Source: UBA5951 sp009936885 (GTDB lineage: Bacteria; Pseudomonadota; Alphaproteobacteria; Puniceispirillales; Puniceispirillaceae). From it: a DNA stretch of 64,000 bases. Where the stretch lies: assembly GCA_937996625.1 (NCBI GenBank), contig CALKVA010000005.1, forward strand, positions 62,001-126,000, in the 5' to 3' direction. Positions 54,976 through 63,726 of this stretch are shown piece after piece; position 1 is the first letter of the stretch; each line of letters starts with the position of its first letter. The notes under the pieces were generated by a model. The model made no database searches and was not told where the DNA came from. It saw only the letters and a list, made by a program, of their open reading frames with translations. The position numbers and the translations under genes are program-made.

Positions 54976-55944
54976 ATGCAATTAGCTCAAATAGGAAATG
55001 ACCATCTAAAGGCAACCTTCCTTTCATATGGTGCGCGAATAGTAGATATTCGAATGGCGGAGAATGATTTACCGCTAATTTTAGGATTCCCAGATAGTAT
55101 GGACTATCTTAATGATACTGCCTATTTAGGCGCTATTGTTGGAAGAGTTGCTAATCGAATCGCATTTGGAAAGGCCAAAATAGGCAGTCATTTTTTCGAA
55201 TTTGATAAGAATGAGAATGCAATCCAAACCTTGCATGGCGGTGCCAAAAGTTGTGCTTTTCAGAATTGGCAAATAGAGCAAATTGATCATATGTCAGTCA
55301 CTTTTGCCCTGAGCGAGCCTGAAGGTCATATGGGTTTTCCTGGTAATTGCCATCTTAAGGTAAAATATGAAATAATGCCGCCAATGTGTCTTAAAATTAC
55401 GATACAGGCATTATCGGATAAGGATGGTATTTGCAACCTTGCATCACATCCTTATTTTTGTCTTGATGATAGCAGCGATATTTCTGCGCATGAATTGCAA
55501 ATTAACGCAAAGCACTATCTTCCGGTAAACGACTTATCCATTCCCACAGGGGAAATTAACTCGGTTTCAAATAGTCGGTTTGATTTTCTGCACCCTCGCA
55601 AACTCACTCAGATTGTGGCAGGTAAAGAGGAACCTATCGATCATAATTTTTGTTTGAGTGAAACACAAACCACGCTTCGCGAAGTGGCCACGCTATCTAG
55701 TAGCTTATCAAATATCACCCTTACGATATCATCTACTGAGGCAGGATTACAGTTTTATACTGGGCATCATTTATCTGCTACTCCTGATGGGTATAATAAG
55801 TGCTCTTATAAACCATTTTCTGGATTATGTTTAGAGCCTCAAGCCTGGCCAGATGCGCCAAACCAGCCAGGCTTCCCATCGATATTTCTGCCCGCAAACA
55901 CACTCTATCAGCAAATAAGCTGTTTTGAATTTAATATAAAATAA
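54976..55944 (+). CDS. galM: Aldose 1-epimerase (galactose mutarotase)
   Basis: A 322-residue mutarotase. GAIVGRVANRIAFGKAK, TLHGGAKSCAFQNWQIEQ (catalytic His region), NLASHPYFCLDD and the late SGLCLEPQAWPDAPNQPGFP are family landmarks, with Glu in LEPQAWPD as the likely acid/base residue. It interconverts alpha and beta sugar anomers. It is 70 bp after the phosphoesterase on the same strand. Confidence 0.9.
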   Translation: MQLAQIGNDHLKATFLSYGARIVDIRMAENDLPLILGFPDSMDYLNDTAYLGAIVGRVANRIAFGKAKIGSHFFEFDKNENAIQTLHGGAKSCAFQNWQIEQIDHMSVTFALSEPEGHMGFPGNCHLKVKYEIMPPMCLKITIQALSDKDGICNLASHPYFCLDDSSDISAHELQINAKHYLPVNDLSIPTGEINSVSNSRFDFLHPRKLTQIVAGKEEPIDHNFCLSETQTTLREVATLSSSLSNITLTISSTEAGLQFYTGHHLSATPDGYNKCSYKPFSGLCLEPQAWPDAPNQPGFPSIFLPANTLYQQISCFEFNIK

Positions 55945-55958
55945 TAGTTATGAGGCAA

Positions 55959-57284
55959 TTATTCTAATTCAGATAACACGTCGCCAATACAAACCACCAG
56001 CTCGTCTATCTGTGCCTTATTTATAATAAGTGGCGGTGATAGGGCAATGATATCACCTGTGGTGCGAATAAGGCATCCCCTCTCAAATGCACGAAGAAAT
56101 GCTGAAAAAGCACGCTTTGTTGGATGCTCTTGAATAGGCTCCAACTCTATTGCTCCGATAAGTCCTATGTTTCTGATATCAATTACAAACGGGTGATCTG
56201 CAAGGCTGTGCAAAGCCTCTTGCCAGTGCACGGCAAGCTCGCTCGCACGCAAAAATAAATCATCTTCTTCATATACATCAAGCGTTGCTATCGCAGCAGC
56301 AGCTGCAACTGGATTTCCAGAATAAGTATAACCATGGAATAATTCTATTGTATCTTTCGAGCCTGTCATAAATTGGGTGTAAATTTCATCTCTGACTATC
56401 ACAGCGCCCATTGGGATTATCCCATTTGTAAGACCTTTAGCGGCGCAGATTATATCTGGAACAACGCCAAAATAATCAGCCGCAAAAGGCGTTCCAAGAC
56501 GGCCAAAACCTGTTATGACCTCATCGAAAATCAATAAAATTCCATAGTGATCGCATAAAGCGCGCAGTTTTTCCAAGTAACCAACAGGCGGTATCAATAC
56601 CCCGGTAGACCCAGATACTGGCTCTACAATTACTGCTGCAATGGTTGATGCATCATGTAATTTAATAATCCTCTCTAAATCATTTGCAAGTTCTAATCCA
56701 TGCTCTGGCTGGCCTTTACTAAAGCTATTTAAGTCAGGCAGATGGGTATGTGGCAAATGATCAACACCTGACAACAATGTTCCAAACATTTTTCGATTAT
56801 TTACAATACCGCCAACAGAAATTCCGCCGAAATTAACCCCGTGATAACCACGCTCTCTTCCGATTAATCTGGTTCTGCTGGCCTGCCCTCTCATACGCTG
56901 ATAGGCAATGGCAATTTTTAATGCAGTTTCAACTGATTCAGAACCTGAATTGGTAAAAAAGACATGATTCATGTCTTCTGGGGTAATTTCAACAAGTTTG
57001 TTTGCTAGCGCAAATGCTTTGGGATGCCCCATTTGGAATGCAGGGGCATAATCAAGTTCTTCAACTTGAGCTTGAATTGCTGAGACTATCTTTTCTCTTT
57101 TATGACCAGCATTCACACACCATAATCCAGCAGTACCATCCAGAATATCGCGCCCATCCTGACTTTTATAATGCATATTTTCTGCACTAACCAGCATCCG
57201 AGGATTGGATTTAAACTGCTGATTAGCCGTGAACGGCATCCAGAATGCTTCAAGGTCGTTGGGTATTGCAGAGTAGGTGCTCAC
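55959..57284 (-). CDS. Omega-amino acid:pyruvate aminotransferase (class III)
   Basis: A 441-residue PLP enzyme. DGTAGLWCVNAGHKREKIVS, FFTNSGSESVETALKIA, DEVITGFGRLGTPFAADYFG and the PLP lysine in CAAKGLTNGIIPMGA are classical for beta-alanine:pyruvate transaminases. It makes a semialdehyde such as malonate semialdehyde, the substrate of the dehydrogenase encoded upstream on the same strand. The 88-bp gap between the two suggests one transcript. Confidence 0.88.
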   Translation of the reverse strand: MSTYSAIPNDLEAFWMPFTANQQFKSNPRMLVSAENMHYKSQDGRDILDGTAGLWCVNAGHKREKIVSAIQAQVEELDYAPAFQMGHPKAFALANKLVEITPEDMNHVFFTNSGSESVETALKIAIAYQRMRGQASRTRLIGRERGYHGVNFGGISVGGIVNNRKMFGTLLSGVDHLPHTHLPDLNSFSKGQPEHGLELANDLERIIKLHDASTIAAVIVEPVSGSTGVLIPPVGYLEKLRALCDHYGILLIFDEVITGFGRLGTPFAADYFGVVPDIICAAKGLTNGIIPMGAVIVRDEIYTQFMTGSKDTIELFHGYTYSGNPVAAAAAIATLDVYEEDDLFLRASELAVHWQEALHSLADHPFVIDIRNIGLIGAIELEPIQEHPTKRAFSAFLRAFERGCLIRTTGDIIALSPPLIINKAQIDELVVCIGDVLSELE

Positions 57285-57372
57285 CTGTTTCTCCTTTTAA
57301 TGCTGTTATGCCGCCTATATTAGGTCAAGATGTGTTCTACTATTTTTGTTGCAAAATAAAGTTCTATTTATC

Positions 57373-58875
57373 TCATCCAAGCGTTGGCATTTTAAATTCT
57401 GGATCTTGGCGGATCCCTGATGGCCAGCGTGTGGTTGTTGTCTTTATTCGAGTATAAAACCTAACCCCTTCCATCCCATGCATAGCATGATCCCCAAAAA
57501 TAGATGACTTCCACCCGCCAAAACTATGGAATGCCATTGGTACAGGAATAGGCACATTTACCCCAACCATACCCACCTCTATATCTAGGGTGAAATTCCT
57601 TGCAGTATCACCATCACGCGTAAAAATAGCAGTGCCATTTGCATATTCATGTGTATGGATTAGGTCTATTGCTTCTTGGTAGGATTTTTTTCTAACAACA
57701 GATAATACCGGGCCAAAAATCTCCTCGCGATAACAGCTCATATCTTCTTGCACATTATCCAGCAAAGTACCGCCGATAAAGTAACCATTTTCATATCCTT
57801 GCTTATCTTGTTTGAAGCTTCTGCCATCCACAATTACGTCAGCGCCTTCACGCTCGCCTGCATCTATATAACCTCTAACTTTCTGAAGATGCTGGGCTGT
57901 AACTAACGGGCCCATCTCTGAGGCAGGGTCCATAGCTGGTCCAATTTTTAGAGCTTGAATCTTTGGTGTAAGCTTTTCAACAAGCGCGTCAGCCACAGCA
58001 TCAGTAACAGGAACGGCAACAGACACAGCCATACAGCGCTCGCCAGCAGAACCATAGGCAGCCCCCATAAGCGCATTTGTTGCCATATCTAAATCCGCAT
58101 CTGGCATAATAACCATGTGATTTTTAGCGCCGCCTAATGCCTGTACTCGTTTGCCTTTTGCGGTACCTGTAGTGTAGATAAAATTGGCAACAGGGGTGGA
58201 ACCAACAAAGCTAATGGCCCTTACATCTGGATGGGTTATAAGCCTGTCCACAGCTACTTTATCTCCCTGAACGACGTTGAAAACACCGTTTGGAAGCCCT
58301 GCCTCGCTCAACCATTCTGCAATAAGGAGTGATGCTGAAGGATCGCGCTCAGATGGTTTAAGGACGAAACAATTGCCTGTTACAAGCGCTACAGGGAACA
58401 TCCACATTGGAACCATTGCTGGAAAATTAAACGGCGTAATACCCACACAAACGCCAAGTGACTGTCTTATCATGTGGCTATCAACACCACTACCCACATT
58501 CTCTGAAAACTCTCCTTTCATCAAAGTCGGTGCAGCTGTTGCAAATTCAACAACTTCAAGCCCTCTTGTCACCTCACCGATAGCATCATCTAATGTTTTG
58601 CCATGCTCTGTTGAGATAACCTCTGCGAGCTGATTAAGCCTTTCCCAAAGGATGTTTTTGAATTTATCTAGAATACGAGAGCGCCTAAGTGCGGGGGTTT
58701 TTGACCATTCAGGCCAAGCCGCACTTGCTGCATTTACAGCGTCATCAACATCATTCTCCGTAGCGAGAATAACCGCTTTATCAGCAACTCCCGTTGCTGG
58801 ATTAAAGACATCCTGTCGCCTTGTTGAGTTACCGCTTACAATCTGACCATTAATGAAATGAGCAATTTCTGACAT
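57373..58875 (-). CDS. mmsA: CoA-acylating methylmalonate-semialdehyde dehydrogenase
   Basis: A 500-residue aldehyde dehydrogenase: GVCVGITPFNFPAMVPMWMF, the NAD segment FVGSTPVANFIYTTGTAKGK, and catalytic Cys in GSAGERCMAVSVAVP. The C-terminal SFGGWKSSIFGDHAMHGMEG and RWP end match the IolA/MmsA group, which makes propionyl- or acetyl-CoA from (methyl)malonate semialdehyde. With the omega-aminotransferase it suits beta-alanine, valine or uracil breakdown. Confidence 0.92.
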   Translation of the reverse strand: MSEIAHFINGQIVSGNSTRRQDVFNPATGVADKAVILATENDVDDAVNAASAAWPEWSKTPALRRSRILDKFKNILWERLNQLAEVISTEHGKTLDDAIGEVTRGLEVVEFATAAPTLMKGEFSENVGSGVDSHMIRQSLGVCVGITPFNFPAMVPMWMFPVALVTGNCFVLKPSERDPSASLLIAEWLSEAGLPNGVFNVVQGDKVAVDRLITHPDVRAISFVGSTPVANFIYTTGTAKGKRVQALGGAKNHMVIMPDADLDMATNALMGAAYGSAGERCMAVSVAVPVTDAVADALVEKLTPKIQALKIGPAMDPASEMGPLVTAQHLQKVRGYIDAGEREGADVIVDGRSFKQDKQGYENGYFIGGTLLDNVQEDMSCYREEIFGPVLSVVRKKSYQEAIDLIHTHEYANGTAIFTRDGDTARNFTLDIEVGMVGVNVPIPVPMAFHSFGGWKSSIFGDHAMHGMEGVRFYTRIKTTTTRWPSGIRQDPEFKMPTLG

Positions 58876-59057
58876 AATTATTATGAAATCCCTTTATCTA
58901 ACATATTTTTACATCAAAACTTATGCATCACTATCATTAAAAATTAAAGTATTTTTCCGCTTTGTAGTCGACTATTTAATTCTGTTAAATTCTATGCAAC
59001 AGTAATAAACAACTGTAAATTACAAGAATAGATAATGGTATTTTAGGGTGCTTTTGT

Positions 59058-59891
59058 GTGAAATCTGTAACGGACAATCTGATTTTCTGGGGTACAAGGG
59101 GCGGTTTGCCATCTGGGGATGTTGCCTCTGCTAAGTATGGGCTGGCAACTTCCTGTGTTGAATTGGCAGTATCGGACAGACATATTATTCTTGACGCTGG
59201 AAGCGGGATTTCACTATTCGGAAAGCAAATTGAGCCTAATAGCACAAAAGCAATCGATATTTTGATAGGACATTTTCATTATGACCATTTGATAGGTTTG
59301 CCATTTTGCGCCCCTCTATTTACTGGGAATCAGCCTGTTAGAATCTTCCTGCCAGAATTAGACGGGAGACCTGGCATTAAGGCCATTGACAAACTTCTCT
59401 CGCCCCCTTTATTTCCAATCACACGGCATATGTTTGCAGATTCGGTTCGTTTTCATAGCTTCAAGCCAGGAGAAACGTTGACGTTAAGCCCAGATATTCT
59501 TGTAAGCACAAGCCTATTTCCCCACCCTGGTCAGAATTGTGGCTACCGATTACAAAAATCAGGGCAAGATATATTATGCTATATATCTGACATTGAAAAT
59601 ACAGGTGCTACCACACTTGACGACGTCATTGCCTTCAATAAGGATAGCACGCATCTCATCATCGACAGCTCCTATACACAAGAAGAGATAAAATCACGAA
59701 AAGGATGGGGGCATTTAAGTCTTTGCGATATTGAATTTATCGCCAAAGCATTACCTGATGTTCAGATATTTATGTACCATCACGATATCTTTAAATCTGA
59801 TAGCCAAATAGACACAGATTCAAAACAGCTCCTATCTAAATATAGCAATGTAAGAATAGCCCAGCAGTTTGAGAAAATTCAGCTAGCGTAA
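59058..59891 (+). CDS. Metallo-beta-lactamase-fold hydrolase
   Basis: A 277-residue enzyme. NLIFWGTRGGLPSGDV at the start and the H-x-H-x-D-H motif GHFHYDHLIGLPF place it with MBL-fold phosphodiesterases; CYISDIENTG supplies the bridging Asp and a late His is in FMYHHDIFKSD. The FWGTRG type often occurs beside cyclic nucleotide signalling genes, and here it faces two such small genes, overlapping the first by 9 bp at the tails. The substrate is unknown. GTG start at 59058. Confidence 0.82.
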   Translation: MKSVTDNLIFWGTRGGLPSGDVASAKYGLATSCVELAVSDRHIILDAGSGISLFGKQIEPNSTKAIDILIGHFHYDHLIGLPFCAPLFTGNQPVRIFLPELDGRPGIKAIDKLLSPPLFPITRHMFADSVRFHSFKPGETLTLSPDILVSTSLFPHPGQNCGYRLQKSGQDILCYISDIENTGATTLDDVIAFNKDSTHLIIDSSYTQEEIKSRKGWGHLSLCDIEFIAKALPDVQIFMYHHDIFKSDSQIDTDSKQLLSKYSNVRIAQQFEKIQLA

Positions 59892-60215
59892 AAATTGAAA
59901 AAGTGATGTTACGCCAAGTTGAAATAACTGATCTGAAGTGTCAAATTTCCCTCGAATAAAACTTTTGGGAATATTTGTTAAGGTAACAGAGACAAGCGCT
60001 TGTGCACCAGCAGAGCGCGGAAGATCTGAAAATAATGCCATCTCTCCGAATACTTCATTATCTGAGAGGGTTGCAAGCGTTACATCATTTCCATTAATTT
60101 CTTTAACAATTTGAACCATACCTGATTTAATCAAAAACAAGCTATCCCCTGGATCGCCTTCTTTAAACACCCATTCTGCACGCTCCAGAACTAACGTTGA
60201 CGGCTTGTCAGTCAT
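59883..60215 (-). CDS. Single-domain cyclic nucleotide-binding protein
   Basis: A 110-residue protein made only of a cNMP domain: VFKEGDPGDSLFLIKSGMVQ and the phosphate-binding cassette GEMALFSDLPRSAGAQAL, which keeps the Glu and Arg used to bind cyclic nucleotide. No DNA-binding helix or enzyme domain follows, so it is a lone sensor or adaptor. Its ATG overlaps the stop of the previous gene by 4 bp. Confidence 0.85.
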   Translation of the reverse strand: MTDKPSTLVLERAEWVFKEGDPGDSLFLIKSGMVQIVKEINGNDVTLATLSDNEVFGEMALFSDLPRSAGAQALVSVTLTNIPKSFIRGKFDTSDQLFQLGVTSLFQFLR

Positions 60216-60610
60216 TCAGCCCCTCCAAATCCCAAATTCTCTTTAGCTTTTTCAATTCGTTGTATGGTGTAATCTGTAACAGCCGTTAGAAATCTATCTT
60301 CTGTTTTAAACCGACTTGTGAAAATATCTGCTGAAAAAATATGGATTTTACTTTTCTGGCCTGCCACCGCCCAACATCCCAAGGGAACTTTAAGAATTAA
60401 ATTGGGCGCATTTAAAATGACAGGTCCTTTTAAAGTACAGGCTGCTTTTTTAGATGCTTTTGAAATTAAGGCCTCATCATCAACTAAATACGCAATGCCA
60501 TGCTCTAAGAAATACCCATTATCATCATCGGGGTCAGGTTGATAGATAACCTCACCCTCCTCCACCTGCCTTTGGTACTGCATTAGATGTTGATAATCGA
60601 TTTTTGACAT
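60212..60610 (-). CDS. Hypothetical protein, degenerate cyclic-nucleotide-like fold
   Basis: A 132-residue protein starting MSKIDYQHLMQYQRQVEEGE. The stretch VIYQPDPDDDNGYFLEHGIA-YLVDD resembles the opening strands of a cNMP domain (V-x-(Y/F)-x-x-G-D...L-x-x-G), but the phosphate cassette with Glu and Arg is missing. It is translationally coupled to the intact cNMP-domain gene behind it, so the pair may form a heteromer. The family call is tentative. Confidence 0.5.
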   Translation of the reverse strand: MSKIDYQHLMQYQRQVEEGEVIYQPDPDDDNGYFLEHGIAYLVDDEALISKASKKAACTLKGPVILNAPNLILKVPLGCWAVAGQKSKIHIFSADIFTSRFKTEDRFLTAVTDYTIQRIEKAKENLGFGGAE

Positions 60611-60835
60611 AAAACTCTCCTAGTTACATAAAACTGTATCATAAATATCTAATAAAAAAAGTGGGCTTTAGATAAATTCCATATTCTGATGCCCAAAAGG
60701 GCAACAAATAAAAGGTGAAACGAAAATATAGCAATTATACCAAACGGCAATTTGTGGTAGGTTAACGAGAAGCCAAAAAATAATAAAATCCTGTTTTTAA
60801 TCTTGCGGAAGCCCTATTAAAAGAAATGGTGTGAT

Positions 60836-61183
60836 ATGTTTCTAAATAGTTATCTAATGTTGGCACTCGGCATATTATTCGAAGTTGCTGGCACAATGCT
60901 GCTGCCGCTATCTCAAAACTTTACGAAAATACTGCCCACAGCTGGATTAGCCGTATTTTATATGGCTTCCTTCTATTGTCTCACATTCTCGCTCAGGGTT
61001 ATTCCAATAGGAGTGCTCTACGCCACTTGGAGCGGAATGGGTATCTTTCTTATTACGATTTTTGGGTATTTTATTTACCGACAATCTGTAAATTGGCAAA
61101 CTATTCTTGGGTTATGCTTGATAATAATTGGGGTTATATTAGTTAATAGCTTCGCTGAATTACACTCAGACAGCTCAGCTTAA
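60836..61183 (+). CDS. SMR-family small multidrug transporter
   Basis: A 115-residue protein with four helices and the SMR start LMLALGILFEVAGTMLLPLS, in which Glu16 is the conserved proton/drug-binding residue; VLYATWSGMGIFLITIFGYF matches the middle helices with the conserved Tyr/Trp. It exports cationic compounds or guanidinium-like molecules as a dimer. Alone on its strand. Confidence 0.88.
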   Translation: MFLNSYLMLALGILFEVAGTMLLPLSQNFTKILPTAGLAVFYMASFYCLTFSLRVIPIGVLYATWSGMGIFLITIFGYFIYRQSVNWQTILGLCLIIIGVILVNSFAELHSDSSA

Positions 61184-61197
61184 AAAAACACCTTATT

Positions 61198-61398
61198 TTA
61201 AAGATATCTCAGCCAGTTGCTAATAGGGCCAAACAAGGCGCTTGTGATTTGAGTCCCTAAAATTTTCAACAATAAGCAAAATAAAATCCACCAAAACCCA
61301 ACTGTTAAAACAGCAATTTTAGCCCCTATCAGCGACTTATCTGACACCTGTGATGCCTCAATTCCAGACCGTGTTGCAGCTGAATTCTGGTCTTTCAT
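61198..61398 (-). CDS. Small single-pass membrane protein
   Basis: A 66-residue protein, MKDQNSAATRSGIEASQVSD, then KSLIGAKIAVLTVGFWWILF for a membrane helix and a short C-terminal end. No family recognised. ATG 61398 is preferred to TTG 61407. Convergent with the SMR gene. Confidence 0.4.
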   Translation of the reverse strand: MKDQNSAATRSGIEASQVSDKSLIGAKIAVLTVGFWWILFCLLLKILGTQITSALFGPISNWLRYL

Positions 61399-61613
61399 TT
61401 TTGCCAACTTTGTTAGTTTTTACTTTCATTAATCGGACAGCATTGATTCTTTGAATTTATATTCATTTACATGACCAATATAACCAGCCTAATATTGGGT
61501 TGTTGGGTAAGCATTCAGTTATTTTGCAAAAAACTAATATATTGCAGTTTCACATCTATTTTACTACGATAAATAGGAGATGATGCTTATTAACGAATAG
61601 ATGATAGGTATAT

Positions 61614-62294
61614 ATGGATTACGACTTTGAATTAGAAAAACTAAATTTTAAAAGTAAAAATGAATTGTCAAGTTTCAGTGATGCTTGCGAGTCTCGTTTG
61701 CGTGACCGCGTTCATTCATTATTTCATGAAATAAGGCAAACCGGTTCTAGCGAGGAAAATCAAAATATACTTCTTTCAGCTCAGATTATGGTTGATAATA
61801 AACCCAGACGAGCGCTGGATTTTGCTCAGATTGTAGTTGAGCCAGAACAAATCAATATTTTTTCAAATAATGGTCAGGTGCTTTCTGGAATAAGAGACTT
61901 TCTGAAGACAGAAAAGGGATTTACAAAATTCTCTGAAGATCTTCGCATGGGCAAGCTAATTGTAAAACTTCCAAAGCTTACTTTCGAAAATAAAATGGAA
62001 TTATCAAATGCGATAGACGGTAAATTTGGTATTTTTTTAAAAAACATAACTGGTGTGAAAACACAAACAGGAACACAAATTAGAGCTGGTCTTAACAATG
62101 AATTTATAGATGGAAAAGAAGCAACTAAAGCAGGAAAAGAAATTGACTTGATCCTGGCACATTACAAAAAATGGGGCCGAACATTTGCTTTGTGCAAACA
62201 AAAACTAATACTCGCTCGTGACTTTAAATTGGAAAAAGAAGAGGATATTGGTTTGGAAAAAAATATCAAACAGATATTATATTTATTCCAATAA
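61614..62294 (+). CDS. Hypothetical protein, possibly a divergent ribosome-recycling-factor-like protein
   Basis: A 226-residue protein I do not recognise as a named family, but its layout follows ribosome recycling factor (RRF). FSDACESRLRDRVHSLFHEI (21-40) matches the first long helix. ALDFAQIVVEPEQINIFSNN (67-86) matches the RRF stretch with L-x-x-(L/F)-A-x-(I/V)-x-V-E. KLIVKLPKLTFENKMEL (114-130) matches IR-x-P-L-P-P-L-T-E-E-R-R-x-x-L. A long charged helix follows (INEF-like ID at 165, then KEATKAGKEIDLILAHYKKW). The Arg-rich segment (R-N-x-R-R) needed by RRF is NITG here, and the tail is about 40 residues longer. By-eye match only. A strong terminator follows. Confidence 0.4.
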   Translation: MDYDFELEKLNFKSKNELSSFSDACESRLRDRVHSLFHEIRQTGSSEENQNILLSAQIMVDNKPRRALDFAQIVVEPEQINIFSNNGQVLSGIRDFLKTEKGFTKFSEDLRMGKLIVKLPKLTFENKMELSNAIDGKFGIFLKNITGVKTQTGTQIRAGLNNEFIDGKEATKAGKEIDLILAHYKKWGRTFALCKQKLILARDFKLEKEEDIGLEKNIKQILYLFQ

Positions 62295-62352
62295 TTTACT
62301 TTGACTTCTCTATAACAACCAACCGTTAAAACCTAGACTTAATATAAATGTT

Positions 62353-62392
62353 AGAAATATCCAAGAAAAGTTACGTTTTCTTGGATATTTCT
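62353..62392 (+). terminator. Perfect long hairpin between the RRF-like and MFS genes
   Basis: A 17-bp perfect stem: AGAAATATCCAAGAAAA (62353-62369) and its inverse (62376-62392), loop GTTACG. The stem is A-rich before and T-rich after the loop, and a TCTTTT follows at 62399-62404. It could end both strands' transcripts. Confidence 0.6.
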
Positions 62393-62434
62393 TATGTGTC
62401 TTTTACGAAACCGTTTTGCAAAGATTGATTATTT

Positions 62435-63679
62435 ATGATTAAGACAGAAAATATATTTTCAAATAAAAATGATGTATTTTTGGCATGGTTTATCGTTAGC
62501 TGTGGCGTTGTTGGGGCAATCAACCTAGCAAAACTTGCTCCCTCAATGAGCCGATTGATTGACTATCTTCAGATTTCTTTATCTACCGCTGGATTAATAG
62601 GAGGCATTTTTTCTGTTCTTATGATAATCACGGGACTAATTGGTGGAATTATGATTTCAAAGTATGGACCGAGATTAGCTATGCTTTTAGGATTATCCAT
62701 CAGCGTTCTCGGATGCGTCGTCCCAGTATTAAAGCCTGATTTATTCATTTTGATGTTGGGTCGAGCATTAGAGGGTTTCGGTTTTCTTCTCATAAACCTG
62801 TCTGCACCAGTGTTGCTAAGTTTGCATACTGACATCTCAAATCGCGGTAAAGTTATGGGTATATGGGGAAGTTTTATGCCCGCTGGCAACGCACTTATCA
62901 TTTTAATTGCGCCTATTATATACCTTTTTTCAGACTGGCAACTTTTATGGGAGGTGTCCGCTTACTTTGCCGCAGGGATATTTATCCTTGCCTATTTTAT
63001 TATCCCGCTTGATCCAGAGCAATTGAAAACCGCCCTAAGCGAAAAGCTATCTTTAATTATTATAAACACAATCAAAAAACCCAGTATTATAATTATTGGA
63101 GCAACCTTTGCATGCCATTCCTTAATTTTTCTAGGAAATATGCAGTTTTTACCTTACTATTTTAGTGAAATAGAGGGTTATTCTGAAACTTTTTCTTATT
63201 TAGCTACAGCATGTTATTGTTTGATAAGTTTTGCGGGACACCTTCATTGTGGCACCCTTCTAAATCGCAGTTATAATCCAGTAAAACTAATAAGTGTTGC
63301 TTTCATTCTAGCCGGCATTCTCGTCGCTTTCTTCTTTGGCTTATTCGACTCATTAATCACTTTTGATACGCTACCAACAATAAAGCTTTTAGCCATAATG
63401 GTAGTAGCATTCTTTATGGGCCTTACCCCCCCAACAATATTTTACTTAGTCTCATATATTTCTCCACCATCCCGAATAACCCCCATAAATTACGGTTATA
63501 TGGTTCAGATACAAGCTATCGGTATATTTTCTGGCTCATATTTATATGGATGGCTTGTTGATGTGACGGGGGGATGGAAGATTATAGGTCTTCTAAGTAT
63601 TTTTATATCTATATTAGGTATTATTTGCGGTATTATAAGCTCACGATTAATTTTAAAAAATACAGAGTCACAGGTTTAA
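62435..63679 (+). CDS. Major facilitator superfamily transporter (CynX/NIMT-like)
   Basis: A 414-residue protein with 12 helices. SMSRLIDYLQISLSTAGLIG at 34-53 and ISKYGPRLAMLLGLSISVLG form the MFS A-motif region, and LGRALEGFGFLLINLSAPVL a conserved helix 4. The family pattern is like cyanate or small organic anion carriers of the CynX type, but the substrate cannot be named. It is 18 residues longer at its N terminus before the first helix, with no signal peptide. Confidence 0.75.
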   Translation: MIKTENIFSNKNDVFLAWFIVSCGVVGAINLAKLAPSMSRLIDYLQISLSTAGLIGGIFSVLMIITGLIGGIMISKYGPRLAMLLGLSISVLGCVVPVLKPDLFILMLGRALEGFGFLLINLSAPVLLSLHTDISNRGKVMGIWGSFMPAGNALIILIAPIIYLFSDWQLLWEVSAYFAAGIFILAYFIIPLDPEQLKTALSEKLSLIIINTIKKPSIIIIGATFACHSLIFLGNMQFLPYYFSEIEGYSETFSYLATACYCLISFAGHLHCGTLLNRSYNPVKLISVAFILAGILVAFFFGLFDSLITFDTLPTIKLLAIMVVAFFMGLTPPTIFYLVSYISPPSRITPINYGYMVQIQAIGIFSGSYLYGWLVDVTGGWKIIGLLSIFISILGIICGIISSRLILKNTESQV

Positions 63680-63726
63680 AAAGATTTGATTAATAAACTT
63701 AGCAATCTATTTGATGGGGTTAAAAT

